Of a stretch of DNA of 64,000 bases, positions 43,470 to 51,180 are shown piece after piece. The translations under genes were made by a program, and so were the position numbers. Numbering within the stretch: the first letter of the stretch is position 1; the number at the start of each line of letters is the position of its first letter. The notes beneath the pieces are model-generated. The model worked only from the letters and a program-made list of their open reading frames with translations, did not search any database and had not been told where the DNA came from. Origin of the DNA: Micromonospora pisi (lineage in GTDB: Bacteria; Actinomycetota; Actinomycetes; Mycobacteriales; Micromonosporaceae); the NCBI RefSeq assembly GCF_003633685.1, contig NZ_RBKT01000001.1:7626001-7690000 (forward strand), written 5' to 3'.

Positions 43470-44417
43470 ATGGCGTTCGACGGTTTGGCGTACACCGAGA
43501 CACCGGGTGACCGGGCCGCGAGCTTGCGGGATGATCCGGGATGGGTTGACGAGCAGTTGGGACGCGACGACACCCGGACCGTACCGATGTGGCACGACGG
43601 CCCGCTGCTGACAGCAGCCGGTCTGCCGGTCACGCTCACCGGCAGGGCAGGGCGCGCCGTGCTGGCAGTGGCGAGCCAGACAGCCCTGCTGGGTCTGGAC
43701 GGCACGACGGCGCATTTCGCCGCCGACCTCACCGGCGTCGACGAGGCCCGGGCGTTGCGACTCGCGAACGCGTACACCCGCGCCGACCTGCGTACCCTCG
43801 CCACCACCTTGCCGGGCCCGGTCATGGCAATGCTGGCGTACGCGCGCGGCCTGCTCTACTGGAACCGCCATGCCCGGTTCTGCGGGGCTTGCGGCGGGCC
43901 GACCGAGAGCACCCATGCCGGCCACGTCAGGATGTGCCACGCCCCGGACTGTCGACGGCAACTGTTCCCCCGGATCGAGCCCGCGGTTATCGCGCTGGTC
44001 GAGGGGCCCGGCCCTCAGCCGCGGTGCCTGCTCGCCCGCCACCGGGGCTCAGATCCGGACGGCTTCTCCGTGCTGGCCGGGTTCGTCGAGATCGGCGAAA
44101 GTCTGGAGGGCGCCGTACGCCGTGAGGTCGCCGAGGAGGCCGGCGTCGCGGTCGGTGCGGTGACCTACCGGGGCTCGCAGGCATGGCCCTTCCCGGCCGG
44201 CCTCATGGTCGGGTTCGTCGCGCAGGCCACCGACGAGACCATCGCCGTCGACGGCGTGGAACTACTGGAGGCCCGTTGGTTCACCCGCGCCGAGATCGTC
44301 GACCGCATCGTCAACGGCCCCGGATCGGGCCCGGCCGACTCCATCGGTGGACGGCTGCTGCGCTCCTGGGCTGGCCTCGACCCGACGCCGGAGTGCGAAC
44401 CGGGGCGGTCCGCATGA
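43470..44417 (+). CDS. nudC: NAD(+) diphosphatase / NADH pyrophosphatase NudC
   Basis: The 315-residue protein has the NudC arrangement. A zinc ribbon ('FCGACGGPTE' and 'CHAPDC') is followed by 'RIEPAVIALVE' and the Nudix box 'GFVEIGESLEGAVRREVAEEAGV'. The NudC hallmark appears as 'SQAWPFPAGLMVGF', where the usual SQPWPFPxS has Pro replaced by Ala and Ser by Gly. NudC hydrolyses NADH and removes NAD caps from RNA. The start is ATG 43470. It is divergent from the hydrolase gene. Confidence 0.9.
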   Translation: MAFDGLAYTETPGDRAASLRDDPGWVDEQLGRDDTRTVPMWHDGPLLTAAGLPVTLTGRAGRAVLAVASQTALLGLDGTTAHFAADLTGVDEARALRLANAYTRADLRTLATTLPGPVMAMLAYARGLLYWNRHARFCGACGGPTESTHAGHVRMCHAPDCRRQLFPRIEPAVIALVEGPGPQPRCLLARHRGSDPDGFSVLAGFVEIGESLEGAVRREVAEEAGVAVGAVTYRGSQAWPFPAGLMVGFVAQATDETIAVDGVELLEARWFTRAEIVDRIVNGPGSGPADSIGGRLLRSWAGLDPTPECEPGRSA

Positions 44418-44556
44418 TCCAGGAGAGCGGGCGTTCGAGGTAGGAAGCTCCTGCCAGCCTGTAACCCCGGTGGCCGACGTGGAAACAGAGTGAGCACTTT
44501 CCAACTGGGTTTGCGCAGGTGGAGGCAGGGCGAGGGTGCCGATGGCTGGTTGAGGT

Positions 44557-44610
44557 GAGGCTCCGGTAAGACGAGCAATCGACCAAGGAAGATGCCCCAC
44601 CGGGAGCCTC
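44557..44610 (+). repeat. Inverted repeat just upstream of the transposase remnant
   Basis: GAGGCTCC (44557-44564) pairs with GGAGCCTC (44603-44610), and GGT with ACC inside it. It ends at the transposase start codon, so it may be a regulatory hairpin of the insertion element. No matching right end was found. Confidence 0.5.
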
Positions 44611-44611
44611 G

Positions 44612-45125
44612 TTGCTGTCTTACCCCTCTTCGATCGCCCTGTCCAACCGCACGCTCAACCACCTCACCGGCCTGATCCGCACCCACCGCCACCAGCACCG
44701 CTCACACTGGCGCCGCCTCAACCCCGGCCAGCAAGCCCTGCTCGCGCTGGCGCATCTACGCAACGGTGACCCGTTCACCCGGCTCGGCGCCGGGTTCGGC
44801 GTCGGCACCGCGACCGCCTGGCGCTACGTCCGCGAAGCGATCACCCTGCTCACCGCCGCAGCAGACGACCTGACCGCCGCCATGGCCCGGATCCGCCGGC
44901 TGGCCTACTCGATCCTCGACGGGACCCTGATCCCGATCGACCGCGTCGCCGATCAGAAGCCGTACTACTCCGGAAAACACAAGCGGCACGGCGTCAACGT
45001 GCAGGTCATCGCCGACCCGGCCGGGCGCCTGGTCTGGGCCTCACCGGCCCTGCCCGGCCGCCACCGCGATCGTGCAAGCCATCCTGGCTCTACACCACAT
45101 CGAGAACCCGACCTACGGCAGTTGA
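44612..45125 (+). pseudogene. Truncated, frameshifted IS5-type transposase (mobile element remnant)
   Basis: Residues read from the TTG at 44612 match the N-terminal half of DDE_Tnp_4/IS5-like transposases. The sequence goes from 'NHLTGLIRTHRHQHRSHWRR', through an HTH ('RLGAGFGVGTATAWRYVREA') to the first catalytic Asp in 'AYSILDGTLIPIDRV', and then 'YYSGKHKRHGVNVQVIADPAGR'. After about 45065 the frame breaks; a second frame continues 'ATAIVQAILALHHIENPTYGS' to a TGA at 45123. The remaining DDE residues and the right end are missing. It marks an old insertion next to the peptide/TPR/JmjC locus. Confidence 0.8.
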
Positions 45126-45133
45126 AGCGCTCA

Positions 45134-45487
45134 CTAGACCGGGACGAAGTTGGCGGCCAACACCCGCCAGTTGCCGTCCTCACGCACCCACAGCCGGGTG
45201 TAGCGCAACCGCGCGGACATAACAGCACCGCCCTGAACGGCATCCACCGCAGCGACCGTGCGGGTCACCCCGGTCTCACCGTCTTCCTGGACGTCGAGCG
45301 ACTCCTCCACCAGGTTAGTGATTCGCAGGGCCCCCGAGCGGTAGCTCTCCAGGTCATCTTCCTTCGTAAAAATCGTGCCGTCCGGTCCAGCACCCACGAC
45401 CTGGGGGTGCAGAAGCGCGTCGAGGGACTCGACGTCGGCGGCGCGCTGAGCCGCTTGGAGCTGCCGTTCCGCAGTATGGAGATCCAT
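45134..45487 (-). CDS. NTF2-like (SnoaL/DUF4440) protein
   Basis: The 117-residue protein starts 'MDLHTAERQLQAAQRAADVESLDALLHPQVVGAGPDGTIFTKEDDLESY', the DUF4440 opening, and ends 'WVREDGNWRVLAANFVPV'. I chose ATG 45487 for its position; upstream in-frame sequence is not conserved. Its 3' end stops 9 nt from the transposase remnant. Function unknown. Confidence 0.85.
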   Translation of the reverse strand: MDLHTAERQLQAAQRAADVESLDALLHPQVVGAGPDGTIFTKEDDLESYRSGALRITNLVEESLDVQEDGETGVTRTVAAVDAVQGGAVMSARLRYTRLWVREDGNWRVLAANFVPV

Positions 45488-45896
45488 CCACCGATCCTCT
45501 ACAGCGCCCCGCAACAAGACAAGCGGGTTCGCTCGCGGCAGAACGGCAATGTCAGCCCAGTACGGCGTTCGCGGCACAACCGAACTTCGGCATGACCCGG
45601 TCGGCCACCTGAGAGGGTCCTCTACCTTGCTCCGAAACGCGAACAGCCGCTTGCGGCGTGTACAGGATCCGGTCGACCTTCCACTCTGCCTCCGACATAC
45701 GCCGGAGCTACTCCGCTCTCGCGCTGGGTGCGCGCCCCTGGCCGACTTTCGTCAAGACTCCGTCAAAATTCGGGAGTTGGTTGTCAAGGGGCTGTGAAGG
45801 GCGATTGCGTGGCCCGACTCCCTCACTTGATCATGGCACTACGGCAGGGAAGGGTTCAGAACTTCAAGTGGCTGCCGAAATGTTGAAGGAGTTGGA
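45488..45896. other. Promoter region of the peptide gene
   Basis: This 409-nt interval contains no other gene that I can support. Its distal part (45750-45792) has GTCAAG/GTCAAA repeats. A strong AAGGAG (45886-45891) precedes the peptide ATG by 5 nt. Confidence 0.5.
45750..45792 (+). promoter_or_regulatory. GTCAA direct repeats with 11-bp period upstream of the peptide gene
   Basis: cGTCAAGACTC (45750-45760) and cGTCAAAATTC (45761-45771) repeat with an 11-bp step. A third GTCAAG lies at 45783-45788, 21 bp further on. Direct heptamers at one-helix-turn spacing are typical of OmpR-type winged-helix activators, including SARPs. No such regulator is in the window. Confidence 0.35.
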
Positions 45897-46082
45897 ATGG
45901 AAGCGTCCGAATCTCTCAAGGGTGTCCAGGCCAAGCGGCTCGCGCTGGCCGTCGTCGCGGCGGCGGCACTCGGCGGAGCGGTTGCCGTGCCGGTTCTCGC
46001 CGCGGATCACTCTCACGATTCCTCGTCGCAGCAGGTTGAGGCGTGGGACCGCGACATGCACGGCGAGCCCTACTACATCTGA
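45897..46082 (+). CDS. Small secreted peptide precursor (61 residues)
   Basis: The peptide has a short basic N-region ('GVQAKRL'), a hydrophobic core ('ALAVVAAAALGGAVAV') and a likely signal peptidase site after 'PVLA'. This would leave a mature peptide of about 26 residues that is rich in His, Asp, Ser and Gln and ends in 'DMHGEPYYI'. An excellent ribosome binding site (AAGGAG, 5 nt) supports translation. It is followed on the same strand by the TPR protein (309 nt later) and the JmjC-like oxygenase. I recognise no family. It could be a modified (RiPP-like) peptide or an exported signalling peptide. Confidence 0.7.
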   Translation: MEASESLKGVQAKRLALAVVAAAALGGAVAVPVLAADHSHDSSSQQVEAWDRDMHGEPYYI

Positions 46083-46391
46083 CAGTGACGGGTTCGCGGT
46101 GACGACTGCACGGTCGTCTGTATCCGACTGACGTACCGATCGCACTATGTGAATCCGTCGGTTCACTGGAGCAGGCGGTATGAGCGCGGGCGGATGACCG
46201 CTGTCGGCACTGGGCCGCGTTCCGAGGCAAATGGCACGCGGACCCGATGGCTCGCCCGGATCAGTCGGAAGCGCGTAGGCACAGGCCGCCGTGATCATGG
46301 AGTCAAGTGCTCTCTGAGCGGGGTATGCCTGTGCCTACCGCCCTCCCGGCTGAGCGAATTGTTCGGCACCGCGAGGAAAAGACCTACGATC
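46083..46391 (+). other. Interval between peptide and TPR genes
   Basis: No second precursor peptide with a good ribosome binding site was found. A small dyad ACGAC with GTCGT (46101-46116) just after the peptide stop could be a weak attenuator that makes peptide mRNA more abundant than the downstream genes. Confidence 0.35.
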
Positions 46392-47627
46392 ATGAAACTG
46401 CCGAAGTACCGCCCGGCCCCCGGTGTACGCGCTCTGACCGAGCGGTTGCTGTCTCTCACCACCGCTGGCGTGCCGGCTGTCTGCCCTGTCCACGTCGGTC
46501 TCGGTGAGCCGGTCGTCAGCTCCACCACCCTCGGGCACATCACGTACAACATCGCCCTGGCCCTGGTCAACGGAACGGCACACGCACTCCCTCCCTTCAA
46601 TACTTTTCCACGCCCCGAACGGCGCATCCTCGATGCCGCGAGCTGGGATCGCGTCGATGCGACGGGTGCCGACTTCGCCCAGATGCCGGTCGACCTCGCC
46701 AGTGAGCTGTGGCACCAGGTGGACCAGGCGTGTCGCGACCACGGCTCCCTGACGATCGCGGAACGCTGCGTGTTGAGTGACCTCCTGCTGCGCCTCGGAT
46801 ATCCGCTGCGCGCCGGTGAGATTCTCGGTCTCCTCGACGCGGACATCGTCGGTCACCCGATCCGTCCCGAGACGGCCCGCTCCGATCTGGCTGTCCTGCT
46901 GCGGCTCTATCCAGACGCGCACCCTCTCATGGAGGACTGGGCACTGCGAGCTGCCGCGAGCACCGCCGTGCCACCCCAAACCCGCGTCCGGCTCGCCAAC
47001 TACGTCGTCGTCGCGAACGGTAAACGCGGTGCCGACGTACCCGCCGTGCACCTTGCCGCCGAACTCGGGCGGGAGGCCATGGCCGAGGTCACCGGAAACG
47101 GCATGGACCGGTACCTGACCGAGCACACCCTCTACCGGGCGATCGCCTACGAGCCGTATCTCCGTGGGGACATGACCCACACCATGGAACTCCTCGACCG
47201 AGCCGCCGCCGCCCTCGCTCAAGCCGAGCCGGACACGGGACCGCTGGAAATCCTGTCCTGGAAGGACCACGCCTTCCCCATGTTCGAGACCCTCTCCAGG
47301 ACCCTCATCGGCCAGGGAGAGGTGAGCTGGGCCCTGGGATCCACCGCAGATCTCATCGCCATCAGCCCGTACGACCACCGGGTATGGGAACTGCGCGCCC
47401 ATGCACTCGTCGCCTCCGACGATCTCCACGAGGCTGTCGGCGCCTGGGAACAGATACTGCCCCAGGGCGGTCTGCCGGTCGCCTCCGCCGCCTTCTACCT
47501 CGGCTGGGCACATCACCAACTCGGCGACGCCGGCAAGGCCCAGGAGTACTACACCCTCTCTCGGGCGGTCGACCCCACACCCGTGGAGCTTGCCGAGCAC
47601 ATGACGTACCTGACCAGGGGGAATTGA
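46392..47627 (+). CDS. TPR-like helical-repeat protein
   Basis: The 411-residue protein starts at ATG 46392 (GAGGAAAAG about 12 nt upstream). It is helical throughout, with TPR-like repeats clearest near the C-terminus ('WELRAHALVASDDLHEAVGAWEQILPQGG', then 'AAFYLGWAHHQLGDAGKAQEYYTLSRAVDPTP'). It has no DNA-binding domain, signal peptide or membrane segment. It has many buried hydrophobic helices and little charge clustering. TPR proteins bind peptides or proteins; between a peptide gene and a peptide-modifying oxygenase, a substrate-binding or receptor role is the natural inference. Confidence 0.75.
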   Translation: MKLPKYRPAPGVRALTERLLSLTTAGVPAVCPVHVGLGEPVVSSTTLGHITYNIALALVNGTAHALPPFNTFPRPERRILDAASWDRVDATGADFAQMPVDLASELWHQVDQACRDHGSLTIAERCVLSDLLLRLGYPLRAGEILGLLDADIVGHPIRPETARSDLAVLLRLYPDAHPLMEDWALRAAASTAVPPQTRVRLANYVVVANGKRGADVPAVHLAAELGREAMAEVTGNGMDRYLTEHTLYRAIAYEPYLRGDMTHTMELLDRAAAALAQAEPDTGPLEILSWKDHAFPMFETLSRTLIGQGEVSWALGSTADLIAISPYDHRVWELRAHALVASDDLHEAVGAWEQILPQGGLPVASAAFYLGWAHHQLGDAGKAQEYYTLSRAVDPTPVELAEHMTYLTRGN

Positions 47628-47735
47628 ACGAGGTTGACTCGGAGTTCGGCGGGCGGGTGTGGAGGTCCGAGCGTGAGGGGTGGCGTGAGCGCACGGGCGA
47701 ACGGAACAACAGAGCTAACGGGATATGGAACTGAC

Positions 47736-48662
47736 ATGAGTGATTTTGTGATCCTCCGCGATCTGGTCGGAGATGTCCCCGCTTTCCTCGCGGAGTCCTG
47801 GCATCGGGTTTCCACAGTCCTGCGGCCGGCGGATCCCCCGGTGAACCTCTTCACTGTGCAAGACCTCGAGCGGTCACTTTCCGGAGGGCTGCTCCGATCC
47901 CCATATCTTGGCGTGGTGGAGTCGGGCGAGAACCCGACAGGCCGGGAATTCACCACCCCCCGGACTGTGGCCGAACGGGTTGTCTCGGACCATGTTGACC
48001 CGGAGAAGGTTGCCCGGCGAGTTGCCGAGGGCGCGAGTGTGCTCCTACGCAACATCGAGCACTGGCACGCCCCCACCACTGCCTTCGCCTACAGACTGGG
48101 CACCGAACTGGGCCGTCCGGTGGAGGCGTTTTTCTTTCTCACGCCCCCGGAACGCCAGGCTCTTCCCCCGCACCGGGACGACGCCGACGTGTTCGTCGTC
48201 CAGGTGCAGGGTCGCAAGGAGTGGACCGTTCACGAGACGCCGACCGACGGGCGGTGGGACCGGGGCAGAGCCGGGCGCCCCGGGAAGGTCGCGGTGCGAA
48301 CCCGTCTGGAGCCAGGTGAGGTGCTCTACCTGCCCCGGGGAGCGGCCCACAGCGCGGTCGCGGCGGATGGGTCTCTCTCCGCCCACCTGTCTCTGACCGT
48401 CCGGGACATCGGACTCAGTCAACTGAGCGCGGTCGTGCAGCAGTATCTCGCGGCGGATCTGGACCTGCCCTCCCGCCCGGTCGAGGAGGCGGCACTGATC
48501 GAAGCGTCCGCCCGCCTGCTGGAACATCAGACCAGCCGCCTGGCCGAACTAACTCCGCAGGACCTGGTCGATGCGGCACGTACGGCGATGCTCGCCCTGC
48601 GCCACAAACCGCCGGTCACACCCGACTTCGGCGCGAGCGCCGGACAGGGGTGCGCGAGGTAG
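47736..48662 (+). CDS. JmjC/cupin-4 2-oxoglutarate Fe(II) oxygenase
   Basis: The 308-residue protein has the double-stranded beta-helix of ribosomal-oxygenase-like enzymes. The metal ligands are His146 and Asp148 in 'PPHRDDADVFVVQVQGRKEW' and His205 in 'YLPRGAAHSAVA'. The 'GRKEW' lysine is where 2-oxoglutarate is usually bound. The C-terminal helical part resembles the ROXA/MINA53 dimerisation and winged-helix region. Related enzymes hydroxylate His or Arg of ribosomal proteins. Here the peptide and TPR genes upstream suggest a dedicated peptide substrate. The ATG lies 108 nt after the TPR stop. Confidence 0.85.
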   Translation: MSDFVILRDLVGDVPAFLAESWHRVSTVLRPADPPVNLFTVQDLERSLSGGLLRSPYLGVVESGENPTGREFTTPRTVAERVVSDHVDPEKVARRVAEGASVLLRNIEHWHAPTTAFAYRLGTELGRPVEAFFFLTPPERQALPPHRDDADVFVVQVQGRKEWTVHETPTDGRWDRGRAGRPGKVAVRTRLEPGEVLYLPRGAAHSAVAADGSLSAHLSLTVRDIGLSQLSAVVQQYLAADLDLPSRPVEEAALIEASARLLEHQTSRLAELTPQDLVDAARTAMLALRHKPPVTPDFGASAGQGCAR

Positions 48663-48675
48663 TGAGCCCAGGGTG

Positions 48676-49344
48676 CTAGGAGTCCTCCACCCGTAGACAA
48701 CCCGTGCCGCCGTCGGCGGAAAGGAACGCGAGTGCCACCGGAGCGGAACCGAGATTGAGGTAGAACGGCGTCCAGTTCGTTGCCAGACGCAGTAGTGGCC
48801 GCCACGGCCCGCCCGCAGGGCAGTCATGCTGGTCGGGCGGCAGGGCCGTACCGCCGATCTTGTCGTGGTCGATCGCCTCGACGTAGCGGTCCCGATCTTC
48901 GGACGGTAGTGCCAGGTAAACGTCGAGCGACAGGGGTTCGGGATCCTCGTCGCGAACGAGGTCGACCGTGTACTCCGCAGGTGATCCATCGTCGTGGTAG
49001 AGCGTCGGGCCGCTGGCCAGCGAGACGGTTGGCCCGGCGAAGGTACCGGGCTGGACGACCACGGCGTTCTCCCCGCCGTCGGCAAAGATGACGTCCGGGT
49101 CGAACTCCTCGGTGTCGCGTCCGTGGTCCCCGTGGGTGACGAAAACGTAGGCGAGCCGTCCTGGCCCGTCGCCGACGAGTTCGAGCGCGATCTGGCAGAG
49201 GAAGCGCATCGGCGTGCCCCAGGCCGCGCTGAGCGGCCACTGCGGCGGCCCGAGCCAGGTGGGCTGACCGCCGAACTTGGTGATCGGCTCGGTCACGGGC
49301 GTCTCGGCGCGGCGGTAGTCCACGATTCGCCACACGGCAACCAT
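48676..49344 (-). CDS. DUF1963 family protein
   Basis: The 222-residue protein begins 'MVAVWRIVDYRRAETPVTEPITKFGGQPTWLGPPQWPLS', and the 'GGxPxWL...WP' stretch is the DUF1963 (YwqG) hallmark. It is soluble and of unknown function; members of the family occur with immunity proteins or as cytosolic binders. The ATG is 7 nt after a TACGGT box, giving the same TACGGTCTGCGCC string as at 35552. It is convergent with the JmjC gene, 13 nt apart. Confidence 0.8.
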   Translation of the reverse strand: MVAVWRIVDYRRAETPVTEPITKFGGQPTWLGPPQWPLSAAWGTPMRFLCQIALELVGDGPGRLAYVFVTHGDHGRDTEEFDPDVIFADGGENAVVVQPGTFAGPTVSLASGPTLYHDDGSPAEYTVDLVRDEDPEPLSLDVYLALPSEDRDRYVEAIDHDKIGGTALPPDQHDCPAGGPWRPLLRLATNWTPFYLNLGSAPVALAFLSADGGTGCLRVEDS

Positions 49345-49546
49345 GGCGCAGACCGTAACAGGGTCCCGCACTTTTCGCGGTGCGCTGACTGGTGATCGTT
49401 GCTCAGCGACCGCAATGGGCGGGGCACCCCGTCCGCATCCGGGGTACGCGCTCGCTCCGGCGAGTCGCGCTGCCGCACCGAATGTGGTCGCGGCGCCGTG
49501 CCCGGATCCGTACGCTGACGCGGCTGACCACAATGGAGGAACCTGT

Positions 49547-50350
49547 ATGCGCTGTCAGACCTGCTATGCCGAAGCGGCGCCGACGACCCTGGACTGTGCG
49601 GTGTGCGGCACCCCCAAGGGTGCCCCGGCGGTTATTCCGGGGGCGCGAACGTACCGTCTGACCGGCGTCGGACGGGCGGCATCGATTGTGGTCGGTCTCG
49701 TGGTCGTGTTCGATTTGCTGATCGCGCTCTGGCCGGTCGTGGGAGGTCTGTTGGCCGAGCGCGCCATGCGTGACCTCGACCCGGACGCGATCACCGGGGC
49801 TGCCCTCGTCTCGGCCCTGGTCGAACTGGTGTCCCTGGTGCCGTTGACCGCTGCCGGCGTGCTGGTCATCGTCTGGTGTTTCCGGGCGCGGGCAAATCTG
49901 GATGCGTTCCCGGGTGCCGTGCCGGCGCTGCGGAAGGGCTGGGCGGTCGCCGGCTGGCTGGTGCCGGTGGCGAACCTCATCGTTCCGGCGCGGGTGATGG
50001 CGGGAATCGCCCGGGACAGCCTGTGGCGGTCGAGCACGCCAGCCCTGGTGCGGATCTGGTTCGGCAGTTGGCTTCTCTACCTGTTTGTGGGCCAGGTCCG
50101 TACGCTCTCCGACAACCAGACCTTCGAAGCGTTGCCGACGACACTCTACGGTCCTGACGACTACCAGTTGTACGTCGACTACTACTCCGCGGCGCTGGGG
50201 CCGAATCTGCTGGTGGCGTTGCTCGGCGTGGCCGCTGGCGTGTCCCTGATTCTGCTGGTCACCCGGGTGTCGGCCGCACAGGACACCCGAATCGAGCGTG
50301 GCCTGCCGGCCGTCCCGGTAATGCCCGGCATGCCCATGGCCAGCGCCTGA
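49547..50350 (+). CDS. DUF4328 membrane protein with N-terminal zinc ribbon
   Basis: The 267-residue protein starts 'MRCQTCYAEAAPTTLDCAVCG' (two CxxC pairs). A DUF4328 region follows with four membrane segments and the conserved 'FRARANLDAFPGAVPALRKGWAVAGWLVPVANLIVPARVM' block. Function unknown. GGAGG lies 7 nt before the ATG at 49547. Confidence 0.85.
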   Translation: MRCQTCYAEAAPTTLDCAVCGTPKGAPAVIPGARTYRLTGVGRAASIVVGLVVVFDLLIALWPVVGGLLAERAMRDLDPDAITGAALVSALVELVSLVPLTAAGVLVIVWCFRARANLDAFPGAVPALRKGWAVAGWLVPVANLIVPARVMAGIARDSLWRSSTPALVRIWFGSWLLYLFVGQVRTLSDNQTFEALPTTLYGPDDYQLYVDYYSAALGPNLLVALLGVAAGVSLILLVTRVSAAQDTRIERGLPAVPVMPGMPMASA

Positions 50351-50400
50351 GTGATTCCGCGCTCCCGTTGGAGGGGCGTCGAGAACGTCGGTGAACGGCT

Positions 50401-50444
50401 GAGGGCTCCTGTCGCCTCCGAGTACGGAGTCGGCAGGAGCCCTC
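50401..50444. terminator. Strong bidirectional terminator
   Basis: GAGGGCTCCTG (50401-50411) pairs perfectly with CAGGAGCCCTC (50434-50444), with a second inner stem of CTCCG and CGGAG. It lies between the convergent DUF4328 and TetR genes. Confidence 0.85.
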
Positions 50445-50511
50445 TGTGCGTACTGCTGGAGTCGGGTCGGCGATCTGCCCCGAGAACTGCTGTAGCGTCC
50501 GCTTGTGCCGA

Positions 50512-51081
50512 TCAAGCGCGGAATGCGCGAATCGCGAGCACGGCGAAGCGGCGGGAGGCCGCAACCCGGGCGTTTGTCGATGTGGCGTGCAGGCCGCCGT
50601 TTGCCATCAGCATGAGGATGAGGTCGTCCAGGATGAAGTCGGGCCGCAGGTGGCCGGTCTCCTTGGCGCGGCGCGCAAGCTCCGCGAGCGAGGCGAGCGC
50701 GTGTTCGCGTCCCGTGGCCAGATCGACAGCGTGCGGAAAGGCCGAGGTGAACGCCGTGGTGAAGCCCCGGTTTCGTGCGTGCAGCTCGCAGAGCTTCTCG
50801 ATCACGAGGCAAAAGCCCTGCCACGGATCCGGGTGAGCCAGCCCCTCCTCGGCAATGGCGTGGCACGCGTACATCTGCTCCGCGAAGGCCTCGGCGGCCA
50901 GCGCCTGCTTGGTGGGGAAGCGGCGGTACAGGGTCGCGGGGCCGACCCCGGCGCGCCGGGCTATCTCGCGCATCGGCACGTCCAGGCCTTCGGTGGCGAA
51001 CACCGCCCGAGCCGCGTCGAGGATGCGCTCGCGGTTGTCCTGCGCGTCCGAACGCAACGTCTGAGGCAAACGGTCGATCAC
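50512..51081 (-). CDS. TetR family regulator
   Basis: The 189-residue protein has 'NRERILDAARAVFATEGLDVPMREIARRAGVGPATLYRRFPTKQALAAEAF', a full TetR HTH. It is divergent from the quinone oxidoreductase and very probably represses it from the operator at 51100-51115. Confidence 0.93.
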   Translation of the reverse strand: MIDRLPQTLRSDAQDNRERILDAARAVFATEGLDVPMREIARRAGVGPATLYRRFPTKQALAAEAFAEQMYACHAIAEEGLAHPDPWQGFCLVIEKLCELHARNRGFTTAFTSAFPHAVDLATGREHALASLAELARRAKETGHLRPDFILDDLILMLMANGGLHATSTNARVAASRRFAVLAIRAFRA

Positions 51082-51099
51082 TCTCTCACTTTAGCTAAA

Positions 51100-51115
51100 C
51101 GGACGCTGGCGTCCG
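51100..51115. promoter_or_regulatory. TetR operator between regulator and quinone oxidoreductase
   Basis: CGGACGC (51100-51106) and GCGTCCG (51109-51115) form a perfect 7-bp dyad with a 2-bp centre. GCGTCC recurs at 51119-51124, giving a 10-bp direct repeat, and the palindrome TTAGCTAA lies just before at 51091-51098. Confidence 0.75.
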
Positions 51116-51180
51116 CTAGCGTCCCCGGTAATCAGGGTCTCCCCACAACGGGTTGATCCAAGTTAGGAAAAGGAACAACA

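Noticed and set aside
44612-45125. Complete insertion sequence with both ends
   Set aside because: Only a left-side hairpin and half of the transposase are present. No right inverted repeat or target duplication was found.
45658-46131. 157-residue frame overlapping the peptide gene
   Set aside because: It has Arg/Ser-rich shadow composition. The peptide frame has the signal peptide and the ribosome binding site.
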